DNA of 16,928 nucleotides from a candidate division WOR-3 bacterium (GTDB lineage: Bacteria > SDB-A): NCBI GenBank assembly GCA_016934535.1, contig JAFGSQ010000064.1, positions 1-16,928 of the forward strand. The letters run 5' to 3'. Positions 1 to 6,397 of this stretch are shown one piece after another (the stretch's first letter is position 1; each line of letters starts with the position of its first letter). Both the position numbers and the translations under genes were made by a program. The notes under the pieces are model-generated. The model saw only the letters and a list, made by a program, of their open reading frames with translations. It did no database searches and had not been told where the DNA came from.

Positions 1-266
1 GAATCCCGACAATCCCCTAAATGCCAGAGACCCTTGTGGACAAATGAATCTCTTCAATTTATAATGATTTTATTAGGACACTAGTGTACTGGAATATATA
101 ATAATATTTTTGCGGCGAACCATTGAGAAATTATAACCGTTATTGTCCGGTTACAACAAACAAAAAATCATATATTGAATTTATCTGTGAAATGTGTTTA
201 AAATAACAGTTTACACGCTGTTTGTCTTGAAGAAATCCGTTTTGATTTTTTTTTCAGCAAGGAGGC
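1..266. other. AT-rich non-coding leader upstream of the EF-G-like gene
   Basis: No convincing gene lies here. The first 61-81 bases are open in two forward frames, ending at TAA 62-64 and TAG 82-84, so the tail of an upstream gene cannot be excluded, but neither frame is recognisable. The rest is AT-rich with many stops. It holds a candidate promoter at 175-204, a weak 5-bp inverted repeat (AACAG...CTGTT around 206-223) and a run of nine T at 246-254 directly before the ribosome binding site. No strong hairpin precedes the T run, so I do not call a terminator. Confidence 0.6.
175..204 (+). promoter_or_regulatory. Candidate sigma70-type promoter for the EF-G-like operon
   Basis: TTGAAT at 175-180 matches four of six bases of the -35 consensus. 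TAAAAT at 199-204 matches five of six bases of the -10 consensus. The spacing is 18 bases, and the next start codon is about 65 bases downstream. The surrounding DNA is AT-rich, so chance matches are likely. TATAAT also occurs at 60-65 and 97-102, but without a good -35 element. Confidence 0.3.
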
Positions 267-2348
267 ATGATGTCGGTGTTTGGTATTGACGATATCAGGA
301 ATGTTGTTTTGGTTTCTCATCAGGGGGCGGGAAAGACGACTCTCGCTGAGTCAATGCTGTATAGAGCGGGCGCGATTAACAGAATGGGAAGCATAGACGA
401 CGGAAACACCGTCATGGACTTCGATCAGGAAGAAAAGACGAGAAAGACATCGATAAACCTTTCTCTTGCGAATTTTGCTTGGAAAGATAAAAAAATAAAC
501 ATACTCGACACACCCGGCTATATAGATTTTATTTTTGAAACGGTTGCCGCAGTCAGCGTCACCGAAAGCGCTGTCGTAGTAGTAGATTCAGCCTCGGGAG
601 TCGAAGTTGGAACGGAAATAACTTGGGACCGGCTTGACGAAAAGAAAATTCCCCGATTTGTTTTTGTCAATCACATGACAAAAGAAAACGCGGATTTCGA
701 AAAATGCCTTTCTTCATTGAGAGAGGCTTTCCCGAAGGTAATATTCACTCCTTTCGTTTTGCCTTTGGGCGAAGGCGCCTCTTTCAAAGGGGTAATAGAC
801 GCCGTCGCCAAAAAAGCCTGCATCATGAAGGAAGGGAAAACGGAAATTTGCGAAGTTCCGGGCGATTCATCTGAAAAAATAGACGATGCATACAACACTA
901 TTGCAGAATCGGCAACGGAAGCCGACGAAGCGCTGATGGAAAAGTATCTTGAAGGAAAAAAACTGGAGGAAGAAGAGATATCAAAAGGTCTGGTCGAAGC
1001 CTTCAAGAAAAATCTTTTCGTACCTGTCCTTTGCGGAGACGCGGTTACGGGAAGCGGAGTCGAAAATTTGCTCAATCTGATTACAGCTTTGGCTCCCCCT
1101 CCTTCGGTCATATATCCCTACAAGGTCAGGAAAACATCGGGCGGAGATGAAGCGGAACTCAAGGAGGGATCTCCTTTCGCCGGTCTGGTGTTTAAAATGA
1201 CGGCGGAACAGCATGTCGGCGAGATATGCTACATGAAAGCTTACTCCGGAAAAGTACCGCAGGGAGCAGAACTGATTAACAGCCGAACGGGCAAAAACGA
1301 AAAGATAGGACAGATGTTTTCCGTCGTCGGCAAAGACAGAACCGACATGAAAGAGCTCGGTGCGGGAGACATCGCGGCTCTCGTCAAGCTCAAAGACACC
1401 ACGACAAACGACACACTTTCCGAGAAAATTCTTTCTGTAGAGATTGAAAAAATAAAATTCCCGGAACCAAGCATAACTTTTGCCGTCATTCCGGAATCGA
1501 AATCCGACGACGAAAAAATGATTTCCGGTCTGACTAAGATACAGAAAGAGGATCCTTCTTTCAGATTCAGATACGATTCCGAGACGAGACAAACTTTGGT
1601 TGAAGGACTCGGTGAAACACATTTGGAAATCACCCTCTCAAAAATCAAAAAATCAGGCAGTAACCTGAAATTCGAAAAACCGATAATCAAATACAGGGAG
1701 ACAATAAGGAAAAAAGCTGAAGCCCAGGGAAGGCACAAAAAACAGTCTGGCGGAAGAGGCCAGTTCGCCGATGTGTGGATCAGGTTCGAACCCATAGAGA
1801 GAGGAAAGGAATTCGAATTTAAGGACGAGATTTTCGGAGGAGCTGTTCCTAAAAACTATATTCCGGCAGTGAATAAAGGACTCGAAGAGGCCAGAAAGAA
1901 AGGTGTCCTTTCAAATTCGATGACAGTCGATTTCAGAGCGGTTCTTTACGACGGAAGTTACCACAAAGTCGATTCCTCCGATTTCGCTTTTCAGATAGCG
2001 GCTTCGCTTGCTTTCCAGAAAGCCATACCCGAGGCCAATCCGATTCTACTGGAACCGATAGTCAGTATTGAAGTGACGATTCCAAACGAGAACACCGGCG
2101 ATATAATGGGAGACATAAGCACGAGAAGGGGAAAAGTCCTCGGAATGGAACCTGCCGGCAAGTGGCAAAAAATAAAAGCTCTGGTCCCGGAATCCGAAAT
2201 GTACATGTATTCGACAAATCTCAGATCTATAACTCAGGGCAGGGGATTTTTCACTCAAAAGTATTCCCATTACGAAGAAGTCCCCAAAGAACTTACAATT
2301 AAAATTGCCGAAGAGACAAAAAAGAGAAGGGAGGAAGCCAATGAATAA
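267..2348 (+). CDS. EF-G-like translation factor GTPase (EF-G2-type paralogue)
   Basis: This is a ribosomal translocase-like GTPase of the EF-G superfamily, 693 residues, the usual length for EF-G. The P-loop is at residues 18-25 (SHQGAGKT type), the switch II motif DTPGYIDF at 81-88, and the domain IV tip has the SYH-x-VDSS element. Switch I reads RKTSI rather than the RGITI of canonical EF-G, which points to the EF-G2/EF-G-like family rather than housekeeping fusA. The G4 motif is NHMT (135-138, bases 669-680) where NKxD is expected, so the usual guanine-specificity Asp is missing. AAGGAGG at 259-265 lies very close to ATG 267; ATG 270 is an equally good start and GTG 276 is possible. It heads a tight run with the lipoprotein, tatD and tcdA genes. 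Cellular role is unknown; it is unlikely to be the sole EF-G. Confidence 0.9.
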   Translation: MMSVFGIDDIRNVVLVSHQGAGKTTLAESMLYRAGAINRMGSIDDGNTVMDFDQEEKTRKTSINLSLANFAWKDKKINILDTPGYIDFIFETVAAVSVTESAVVVVDSASGVEVGTEITWDRLDEKKIPRFVFVNHMTKENADFEKCLSSLREAFPKVIFTPFVLPLGEGASFKGVIDAVAKKACIMKEGKTEICEVPGDSSEKIDDAYNTIAESATEADEALMEKYLEGKKLEEEEISKGLVEAFKKNLFVPVLCGDAVTGSGVENLLNLITALAPPPSVIYPYKVRKTSGGDEAELKEGSPFAGLVFKMTAEQHVGEICYMKAYSGKVPQGAELINSRTGKNEKIGQMFSVVGKDRTDMKELGAGDIAALVKLKDTTTNDTLSEKILSVEIEKIKFPEPSITFAVIPESKSDDEKMISGLTKIQKEDPSFRFRYDSETRQTLVEGLGETHLEITLSKIKKSGSNLKFEKPIIKYRETIRKKAEAQGRHKKQSGGRGQFADVWIRFEPIERGKEFEFKDEIFGGAVPKNYIPAVNKGLEEARKKGVLSNSMTVDFRAVLYDGSYHKVDSSDFAFQIAASLAFQKAIPEANPILLEPIVSIEVTIPNENTGDIMGDISTRRGKVLGMEPAGKWQKIKALVPESEMYMYSTNLRSITQGRGFFTQKYSHYEEVPKELTIKIAEETKKRREEANE

Positions 2349-2796
2349 GTACACTGCTTTTTTACTTGCGGTTGCGGGTTTGCTTGCTTTTTCCTGCGGA
2401 CCTAAAAATGCCGAAGTTAACGAAACGGGGGAAACTTTCATCAGAGCAGAGGTCGAGATTTGGAAAAACATGATGCCCACTGTTCCGCCTTCCGAACCTA
2501 ACGTTATATGCAATTTCGAGTTAACGGTTTCGGCAAAACAGGAATTTCATGAGATTACGCTGATCGCCGGAATGATAGAAAAAATTGACGGAACGGAGAT
2601 TTCATCAGTAACTTTTGATTTCGAACCGATTTTTACCACGGATTCTGTGGAACAATCTTTCACTGTCAGAGCCGTCGTGGATTACCCTTCGAGGATTTCG
2701 GGAGGTGAAAATGTCTTCGCGTGGCTCTTGTTTTATGTGGACGGTGAAAAAGTAGAAATTGAATCACCACCCGTCGAAGTTAAAACAGTGTATTAG
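2341..2796 (+). CDS. Small predicted lipoprotein of unknown function
   Basis: I do not recognise this family. The 151-residue product starts with a short basic end (MNKY), a hydrophobic stretch at residues 5-17 and a lipobox-like LAFSC with Cys19, followed by a hydrophilic segment. This is the pattern of a lipoprotein signal peptide cut by signal peptidase II. The rest alternates polar and hydrophobic residues, suggesting a beta-sandwich, and has no cofactor or catalytic motif I can name. ATG 2341 is chosen because GGGAGG lies just upstream and the signal peptide begins there; an in-frame upstream extension to 2305 would mask the signal. It overlaps the EF-G-like gene by 8 bases, and its stop shares one base with the tatD start, so translational coupling is likely. 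Confidence 0.7.
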   Translation: MNKYTAFLLAVAGLLAFSCGPKNAEVNETGETFIRAEVEIWKNMMPTVPPSEPNVICNFELTVSAKQEFHEITLIAGMIEKIDGTEISSVTFDFEPIFTTDSVEQSFTVRAVVDYPSRISGGENVFAWLLFYVDGEKVEIESPPVEVKTVY

Positions 2797-3566
2797 TGAC
2801 TGACGCACACTGCCACTTATCGCATTTTCCGATCGCAGACAGAAGAGATGATGTCATTCGCCAGGCGAGAACGGCGGGGGTTGATACAATTATTGATTGT
2901 CTCACCGATCCCGGGCTTTGGGAAAAAGAGGCGGCTAAAAAAGAACCCGGGATCTATCTGAGTGTCGGTATTCATCCACAGTCAGTAAGGGCAAAGGATT
3001 TTTCCCCGGAGATGCTGGCTCTAGAAAATCTTTCAAAAAACAAGAGAGTCGCGGCCATAGGTGAAGCGGGTTTTGACACTTTAAAAAACAGCGCCGGGAT
3101 TAATCTTCAAAAAAAAATATTGTACAACCAGACTGAAATAGCTGTTTCCGCAGGTCTTCCGATTATTATCCATTGCCTTGGTCAGTACGACCTTCTTTTA
3201 AAAGAGCTCAAGAATTTAAAGTTAAAAATTCCGGTAATATTGCACAGGTACAGCGGAGGAGACGGGCAGGTAGGAGCTTTTGCCGCTATCGGCTGTTTTT
3301 TTTCGATTTCCGGAAACGTGTTGCATCCGAACAACAAAAAACTTTTCAATTCAGTGAGAAAAATGCCGGACGAACTTATACTGGCTGAAACGGACGCGCC
3401 ATACTTTTTTCCTGACAAAAGAAAAAAAAGCGGCACGCCCGCTCATCTGCCACTCGTCGTTGAAAAAATTTCTTATATAAAAGGAAAGGATTTTTTCTCA
3501 ATGAACGCTGAAATTCATGAAAACACACGAAGAGCTTTTCGGGAAAGAGTTTCTTTCCCGGACTGA
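2796..3566 (+). CDS. tatD: TatD-family metal-dependent hydrolase/deoxyribonuclease
   Basis: TatD enzymes are TIM-barrel metal-dependent nucleases (3'-5' exonuclease or AP endonuclease activity on DNA, some on RNA). The 256-residue length is normal. Metal-ligand positions are all visible: HxH at residues 5 and 7, Glu90 in the IGEAGFD motif, His126 in IIHC, His150 in LHRYSG, and Asp200 in AETDAPYF. The C-terminal ENTRRAF matches the family ending, with about nine extra residues. The start is GTG 2796, overlapping the lipoprotein stop by one base; there is no Shine-Dalgarno sequence, so coupling to the preceding gene is probable. The final 50 bases overlap tcdA. The family has several paralogues (TatD, YcfH, YjjV), so the exact subgroup is not settled. 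Confidence 0.9.
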   Translation: MTDAHCHLSHFPIADRRDDVIRQARTAGVDTIIDCLTDPGLWEKEAAKKEPGIYLSVGIHPQSVRAKDFSPEMLALENLSKNKRVAAIGEAGFDTLKNSAGINLQKKILYNQTEIAVSAGLPIIIHCLGQYDLLLKELKNLKLKIPVILHRYSGGDGQVGAFAAIGCFFSISGNVLHPNNKKLFNSVRKMPDELILAETDAPYFFPDKRKKSGTPAHLPLVVEKISYIKGKDFFSMNAEIHENTRRAFRERVSFPD

Positions 3567-4221
3567 ACTTGTCTACGGCGAAGAAACTCTGAAAAGACTA
3601 TCGGAAAAGAGAATCGCCGTTGTAGGACTCGGAGGAGTGGGCTCGGCTGCCGCTGAAGCGCTTTGCAGATTAGGGGCGGAAAACGTCCTGCTGATAGACA
3701 GAGACTATCTGGAGGCTTCCAATCTCAACAGGCATTTTCAGAGTTCGGTAAAAAATATCGGCCGCGAAAAAGCCGCGGAAACTTCCGAAAGATGTTCGGA
3801 AATTAATCCCCGAGGCAGCTTTACGGCGATTAAAGAGGAAATCACTCCTGACAACGTATCGCTTTTGGCGAATTTTAAACCGGATTTCGTATTGGACGCC
3901 GTTGACGACATCGAAGCAAAAATAACTATGGCCAGGGTTTGTGTAGTAAATAAAACAGGCTTTATTTCTTCCATGGGGGCCGGCTGGAAGAAAGACCCGT
4001 CAATGATAAGGATATCGCTTTTGAGCGAAACGAAAGTTTGCCCTCTGGCAAGAAAAATGAGAAAAGAGCTTAAATCAAACTGCGATTTTCCAGTCGTCTA
4101 TTCGACAGAAGTGTGTCCGTCAAAAGAAAAGCCGGTCGGCTCCTCTTTCATCGTCACCGCTGTGTTCGGTTTTTATATGGCCAAGTGGATTCTTGACAGA
4201 GTGAGCGTTCCGTTTGACTGA
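3517..4221 (+). CDS. tcdA: tRNA threonylcarbamoyladenosine dehydratase (TcdA/CsdL), E1-like
   Basis: TcdA uses ATP to cyclise t6A37 of tRNAs to ct6A. The protein (234 residues) has the ThiF/E1-like fold. It shows a nucleotide-binding GLGGVGS at residues 37-43, Asp61 at the end of beta-2, NLNRHFQ at 69-75 (the N-x-N-R element), an LDAVDD segment at 126-131 and a VVYSTE segment near 193-198, all as in E. coli TcdA. The N-terminal FGKEFLSRTELVYG matches the start of TcdA rather than MoeB or ThiF. ATG 3517 is the only usable start before the Rossmann fold, forcing a 50-base overlap with tatD; no Shine-Dalgarno sequence is visible. It is somewhat shorter than the E. coli protein at the C-terminus. 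Confidence 0.88.
   Translation: MKTHEELFGKEFLSRTELVYGEETLKRLSEKRIAVVGLGGVGSAAAEALCRLGAENVLLIDRDYLEASNLNRHFQSSVKNIGREKAAETSERCSEINPRGSFTAIKEEITPDNVSLLANFKPDFVLDAVDDIEAKITMARVCVVNKTGFISSMGAGWKKDPSMIRISLLSETKVCPLARKMRKELKSNCDFPVVYSTEVCPSKEKPVGSSFIVTAVFGFYMAKWILDRVSVPFD
3540..3560 (+). promoter_or_regulatory. Perfect 8-bp hairpin inside the tatD/tcdA overlap
   Basis: CGGGAAAG at 3540-3547 and CTTTCCCG at 3553-3560 form a perfect inverted repeat with a five-base loop. It lies in the 50 bases coding for both the TatD tail and the TcdA start, 23 bases after the tcdA ATG. No T run follows, so it is not an intrinsic terminator. A role in coupling translation or in mRNA stability is possible but unproven. 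Confidence 0.4.
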
Positions 4222-4248
4222 TGGAGAAGATTATTCCAATCGCGGCTC

Positions 4249-4277
4249 TCGGCAAAAGACTTCTTTTTTGATATAAT
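4249..4277 (+). promoter_or_regulatory. Extended -10 promoter for fba-rsfS
   Basis: TATAAT at 4272-4277 is a perfect -10 and is preceded by TG at 4269-4270, forming the extended TGnTATAAT element. TCGGCA at 4249-4254 is a four-of-six -35 at 17-base spacing. The aldolase start codon is 33 bases downstream of the -10, with AAGGAG in between. It lies in the 89-base gap after tcdA, marking a new transcription unit. Confidence 0.7.
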
Positions 4278-4310
4278 TTTAAAAGTAAACCGAAACAATA
4301 AGGAGAAAGC

Positions 4311-5285
4311 ATGATTGAATTTAAAAGTCTTGGTTTTGTCAACACGCGCGAGATGTTCAAAAAAGCATACGATTCAGGTTTCGCTGTACCGGCATATAAT
4401 TTCAACAACATGGAACAGCTTCAGTCGATAATGCTCGCTTGCGCCGAGACCAATTCGCCCGTAATACTTCAGGTTTCAAAAGGAGCCCGAAAATACGCAA
4501 ATCCGATAATGCTCAGATATATGGCCGAAGGTGCTGTCAGAATGGTCAGGGACGAGCTCAAAGCCAAATTCCCTATAGCTCTTCATCTCGATCACGGCGA
4601 TTCTTTCGAAACCTGCCAATCGGCAATTCAGTACGGCTTCTCATCAGTTATGATTGACGGTTCCTCTCTGTCGTTCAAGGACAACATCGAGTTGACAAAA
4701 AAAGTTGTCGAATACGCCCACAACTTCGATGTCACGGTAGAGGGGGAACTCGGCGTACTCGCAGGCATCGAAGATGAAGTGGTAGGAGAGGCTACGACTT
4801 ATACAGATCCGAAAGACGTCAAAGAATTTGTCGGCAAGACAAACGTGGATTCGCTGGCTATTTCGATAGGCACATCTCACGGAGCGTACAAATTCAAGCT
4901 GAAACCCGGAGAACCTTTGCCTGAGCTAAGATTTGACATTCTCGAAGAGATCACCAAGCAGATTCCCGGTTTTCCGATCGTCCTTCACGGATCTTCATCC
5001 GTACCTGCCGATTACGTAGATATGATAAACAAATACGGTGGAAAACTCGAGGGAGCCGCCGGGGTACCTGAAGAACAACTGAGAAGAGCCGCCAAATCCT
5101 CGGTTTGCAAAATAAACGTCGACACGGACGGAAGACTAGTCGTGACAGCAAAAATAAGGGAAGCCCTTGCAAAAAACCCGGATAAATACGATCCGAGAGA
5201 CTATCTCGGTCCCGCGAGAGAAGCGCTAAAAGAACTACTTATAGATAAAAACGTCAACGTCATGGGCAGTTCGGGTCAGGGATGA
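4311..5285 (+). CDS. fba: Class II fructose-bisphosphate aldolase
   Basis: This Zn-dependent aldolase splits fructose 1,6-bisphosphate into dihydroxyacetone phosphate and glyceraldehyde 3-phosphate in glycolysis and does the reverse in gluconeogenesis. In the 324-residue protein, LHLDHGDS (91-98) carries the catalytic Asp94 and a metal-ligand His95. VEGELG (143-148) supplies acidic residues near the metal, and GTSHG (His190) and VLHGSS (His226) supply further Zn-ligand histidines. The length fits the larger class II type. AAGGAG lies 7 bases before ATG 4311, and an extended -10 promoter precedes it. rsfS follows after one base, so the two are cotranscribed. Related ketose-bisphosphate aldolases (tagatose type) share these motifs, but this one has no sugar-catabolic neighbours. 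Confidence 0.93.
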   Translation: MIEFKSLGFVNTREMFKKAYDSGFAVPAYNFNNMEQLQSIMLACAETNSPVILQVSKGARKYANPIMLRYMAEGAVRMVRDELKAKFPIALHLDHGDSFETCQSAIQYGFSSVMIDGSSLSFKDNIELTKKVVEYAHNFDVTVEGELGVLAGIEDEVVGEATTYTDPKDVKEFVGKTNVDSLAISIGTSHGAYKFKLKPGEPLPELRFDILEEITKQIPGFPIVLHGSSSVPADYVDMINKYGGKLEGAAGVPEEQLRRAAKSSVCKINVDTDGRLVVTAKIREALAKNPDKYDPRDYLGPAREALKELLIDKNVNVMGSSGQG

Positions 5286-5286
5286 C

Positions 5287-5634
5287 ATGAACAGTGATAC
5301 AGCTCAGGTAATTTCAGTTCTTCTGGAAAACAAGGCTTATGACGTAATTTACATAGACATAGCAGGGCTTTCAGCTGTTACGGACGGCATTGTCATAGCG
5401 ACTACACTTTCAGACGTACATTCCAGAAGCCTGGTCAGAAAAATTCACGAGGCGATAAAAAAATCTACTGAAAAGAGCTTTTTCAGAGAAGAAGGATCGA
5501 GGAACGGCAAATGGGCAGTACTGGATTTTACTGATTTCATGGTCCATTTAATGGTGCCCGAGATGAGAGAACTCTATAATCTCGAAAGCATCTGGCCTGA
5601 CGCTAAATTGACAGAATTTCAATCAACGCGTTGA
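5287..5634 (+). CDS. rsfS: Ribosomal silencing factor RsfS (Iojap family)
   Basis: RsfS binds ribosomal protein uL14 and blocks joining of the 50S and 30S subunits when nutrients are short. The 115-residue product has the family pattern: the [20 protein letters not shown] strand-helix near residues 18-37, a Ser-rich turn then a helix, [16 protein letters not shown] at 74-89, and the [13 protein letters not shown] ending at 95-107. ATG 5287 begins one base after the fba stop codon; the only Shine-Dalgarno-like sequence is AGGGAT inside the fba tail, so translation is probably coupled to fba. The stop codon TGA 5632-5634 lies inside the -35 element of the rpmH promoter. Confidence 0.9.
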   Translation: MNSDTAQVISVLLENKAYDVIYIDIAGLSAVTDGIVIATTLSDVHSRSLVRKIHEAIKKSTEKSFFREEGSRNGKWAVLDFTDFMVHLMVPEMRELYNLESIWPDAKLTEFQSTR

Positions 5635-5658
5635 CAATTCACGAGAAGCTGGTATAAT
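5631..5658 (+). promoter_or_regulatory. Consensus promoter of the rpmH cluster
   Basis: TTGACA at 5631-5636 and TATAAT at 5653-5658 are both perfect matches with 16-base spacing, and TG at 5650-5651 adds an extended -10. It is the strongest promoter seen in the window, as expected for a ribosomal protein gene. The leader before rpmH is about 35-40 bases and contains CCGGAGG as ribosome binding site. The -35 overlaps the rsfS stop codon. Confidence 0.88.
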
Positions 5659-5698
5659 TTGCTTCTTTGATTCAACCAAGTATTTTCCGGAGGATAAA

Positions 5699-5845
5699 AT
5701 GAAAAGGACATATCAACCGAGCAGATTGAAAAGAGCGAGAACACACGGTTTCAGAAAAAGAATGAGCACCAGAAACGGGCGAAAGGTACTGTCGAGCAGA
5801 AGAGCAAAAGGAAGAAAAAGACTTGTGCCCGAAATTGCAGGATGA
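5699..5845 (+). CDS. rpmH: 50S ribosomal protein L34 (bL34)
   Basis: This is a 48-residue, very basic protein. It starts MKRTYQPS, continues through THGFRKRM and NGRKVL, and ends with RRAKGRKRL plus a short tail. These are the hallmark blocks of bL34, which binds 23S rRNA in the large subunit. The usual length is 44-46 residues; the extra PEIAG tail reaches into the rnpA start. ATG 5699 follows CCGGAGGATAAA, a strong ribosome binding site. Its stop TGA overlaps rnpA ATG as ATGA (5842-5845). It opens the conserved rpmH-rnpA-yidD-yidC order. Confidence 0.97.
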   Translation: MKRTYQPSRLKRARTHGFRKRMSTRNGRKVLSSRRAKGRKRLVPEIAG

Positions 5846-6174
5846 AAAACGGCGTTATAGGGAAACTGAAGAAAAAAAAAGAAATAGAAAAACTTCTCGC
5901 TAAAGGCAAAAAAGATTATTGTACTTTTATCGGCATTATTCATCAACCTGCAGGAGAAACAAGGTTCAGCATAGGCCTGAGAAAGGGCATCAAAGGCGCC
6001 GTAGCCAGGAATAAGCTCAGAAGACGGCTTAAATCTGTTCTGATGAAAAGAATTGCTGAGATTAAATTATGCAGCGAGTTCATTGTCATAGCAAAAAAAG
6101 AAGCCGCTTGCCTGAGTTTCGCGGAACTGGAGAAGCAATTGACAACGGCAATGAAAAAAGCCGGATTGATCTGA
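5842..6174 (+). CDS. rnpA: Ribonuclease P protein component
   Basis: RnpA is the protein subunit that helps RNase P RNA bind and cut the 5' leader of pre-tRNAs. The 110-residue basic product has the family signature RNKLRRRLK at residues 56-64, preceded by [15 protein letters not shown] and followed by a C-terminal helix. The early lysine-rich stretch ([12 protein letters not shown]) matches the first family helix. ATG 5842 overlaps the rpmH stop by four bases. Its 3' part overlaps the yidD reading frame. A run of eight A near 5873-5880 falls within the coding sequence, but the frame stays open through the family domain. Confidence 0.93.
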   Translation: MKNGVIGKLKKKKEIEKLLAKGKKDYCTFIGIIHQPAGETRFSIGLRKGIKGAVARNKLRRRLKSVLMKRIAEIKLCSEFIVIAKKEAACLSFAELEKQLTTAMKKAGLI

Positions 6175-6383
6175 CCGCGAAAGCGGCAATCTTCGCAGTT
6201 GAAGTGTACAGGCACATTGTTTCGCCTTTGTTTCCGAGGTCTTGCAGGTTTTATCCCTCGTGTTCAGAATACGCGAAACAGGCGCTAATGAAATACGGGC
6301 TGAAAAAAGGCGTTATCCTCTCTCTGAAGAGGATTTTGAGATGCAACCCATTCTGCGCAGGAGGATATGATCCTCTCGATTGA
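6138..6383 (+). CDS. yidD: Membrane protein insertion efficiency factor YidD
   Basis: YidD is a small membrane-associated protein thought to assist YidC-dependent insertion. The diagnostic core is clear: [11 protein letters not shown], then [21 protein letters not shown], and [15 protein letters not shown] at the end. The stop is TGA 6381-6383. The start is uncertain. I place it at ATT 6138, preceded by GGAG at 6129-6132, giving 81 residues, the family's normal size. ATG 6069 would add 23 unrelated residues and overlap rnpA by 106 bases. TTG 6108 is intermediate, and GTG 6204 would cut into the conserved N-terminal helix. Lies between rnpA and yidC in the standard order. Confidence 0.85.
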   Translation: MDNGNEKSRIDLTAKAAIFAVEVYRHIVSPLFPRSCRFYPSCSEYAKQALMKYGLKKGVILSLKRILRCNPFCAGGYDPLD

Positions 6384-6397
6384 AACGAAGGAGTAAA

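Noticed and set aside
1-84. Possible 3' tail of a gene running in from the left (frames ending at 62-64 or 82-84)
   Set aside because: Two frames are open for a similar short length and neither tail is recognisable, so no choice can be supported.
228-254. AT-rich stem followed by nine T just before the EF-G-like gene as a terminator or attenuator
   Set aside because: The stem AAATC/GATTT is weak, with G-U and A-T extension only, and the T run overlaps the region directly before the ribosome binding site.
981-1622. 213-codon open frame on the minus strand inside the EF-G-like gene
   Set aside because: It lies wholly antisense to a well-recognised gene, and its product is low-complexity Phe/Ser/Arg-rich without a known motif.
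2970-2985. ATTCATCCACAG resembling a DnaA box
   Set aside because: It is a single imperfect match inside tatD coding sequence, with no cluster nearby.
4254-4269. AAAAG...CTTTTTT element after tcdA as an intrinsic terminator
   Set aside because: The stem is only five mostly A-T pairs, and it lies in the spacer of the fba promoter.
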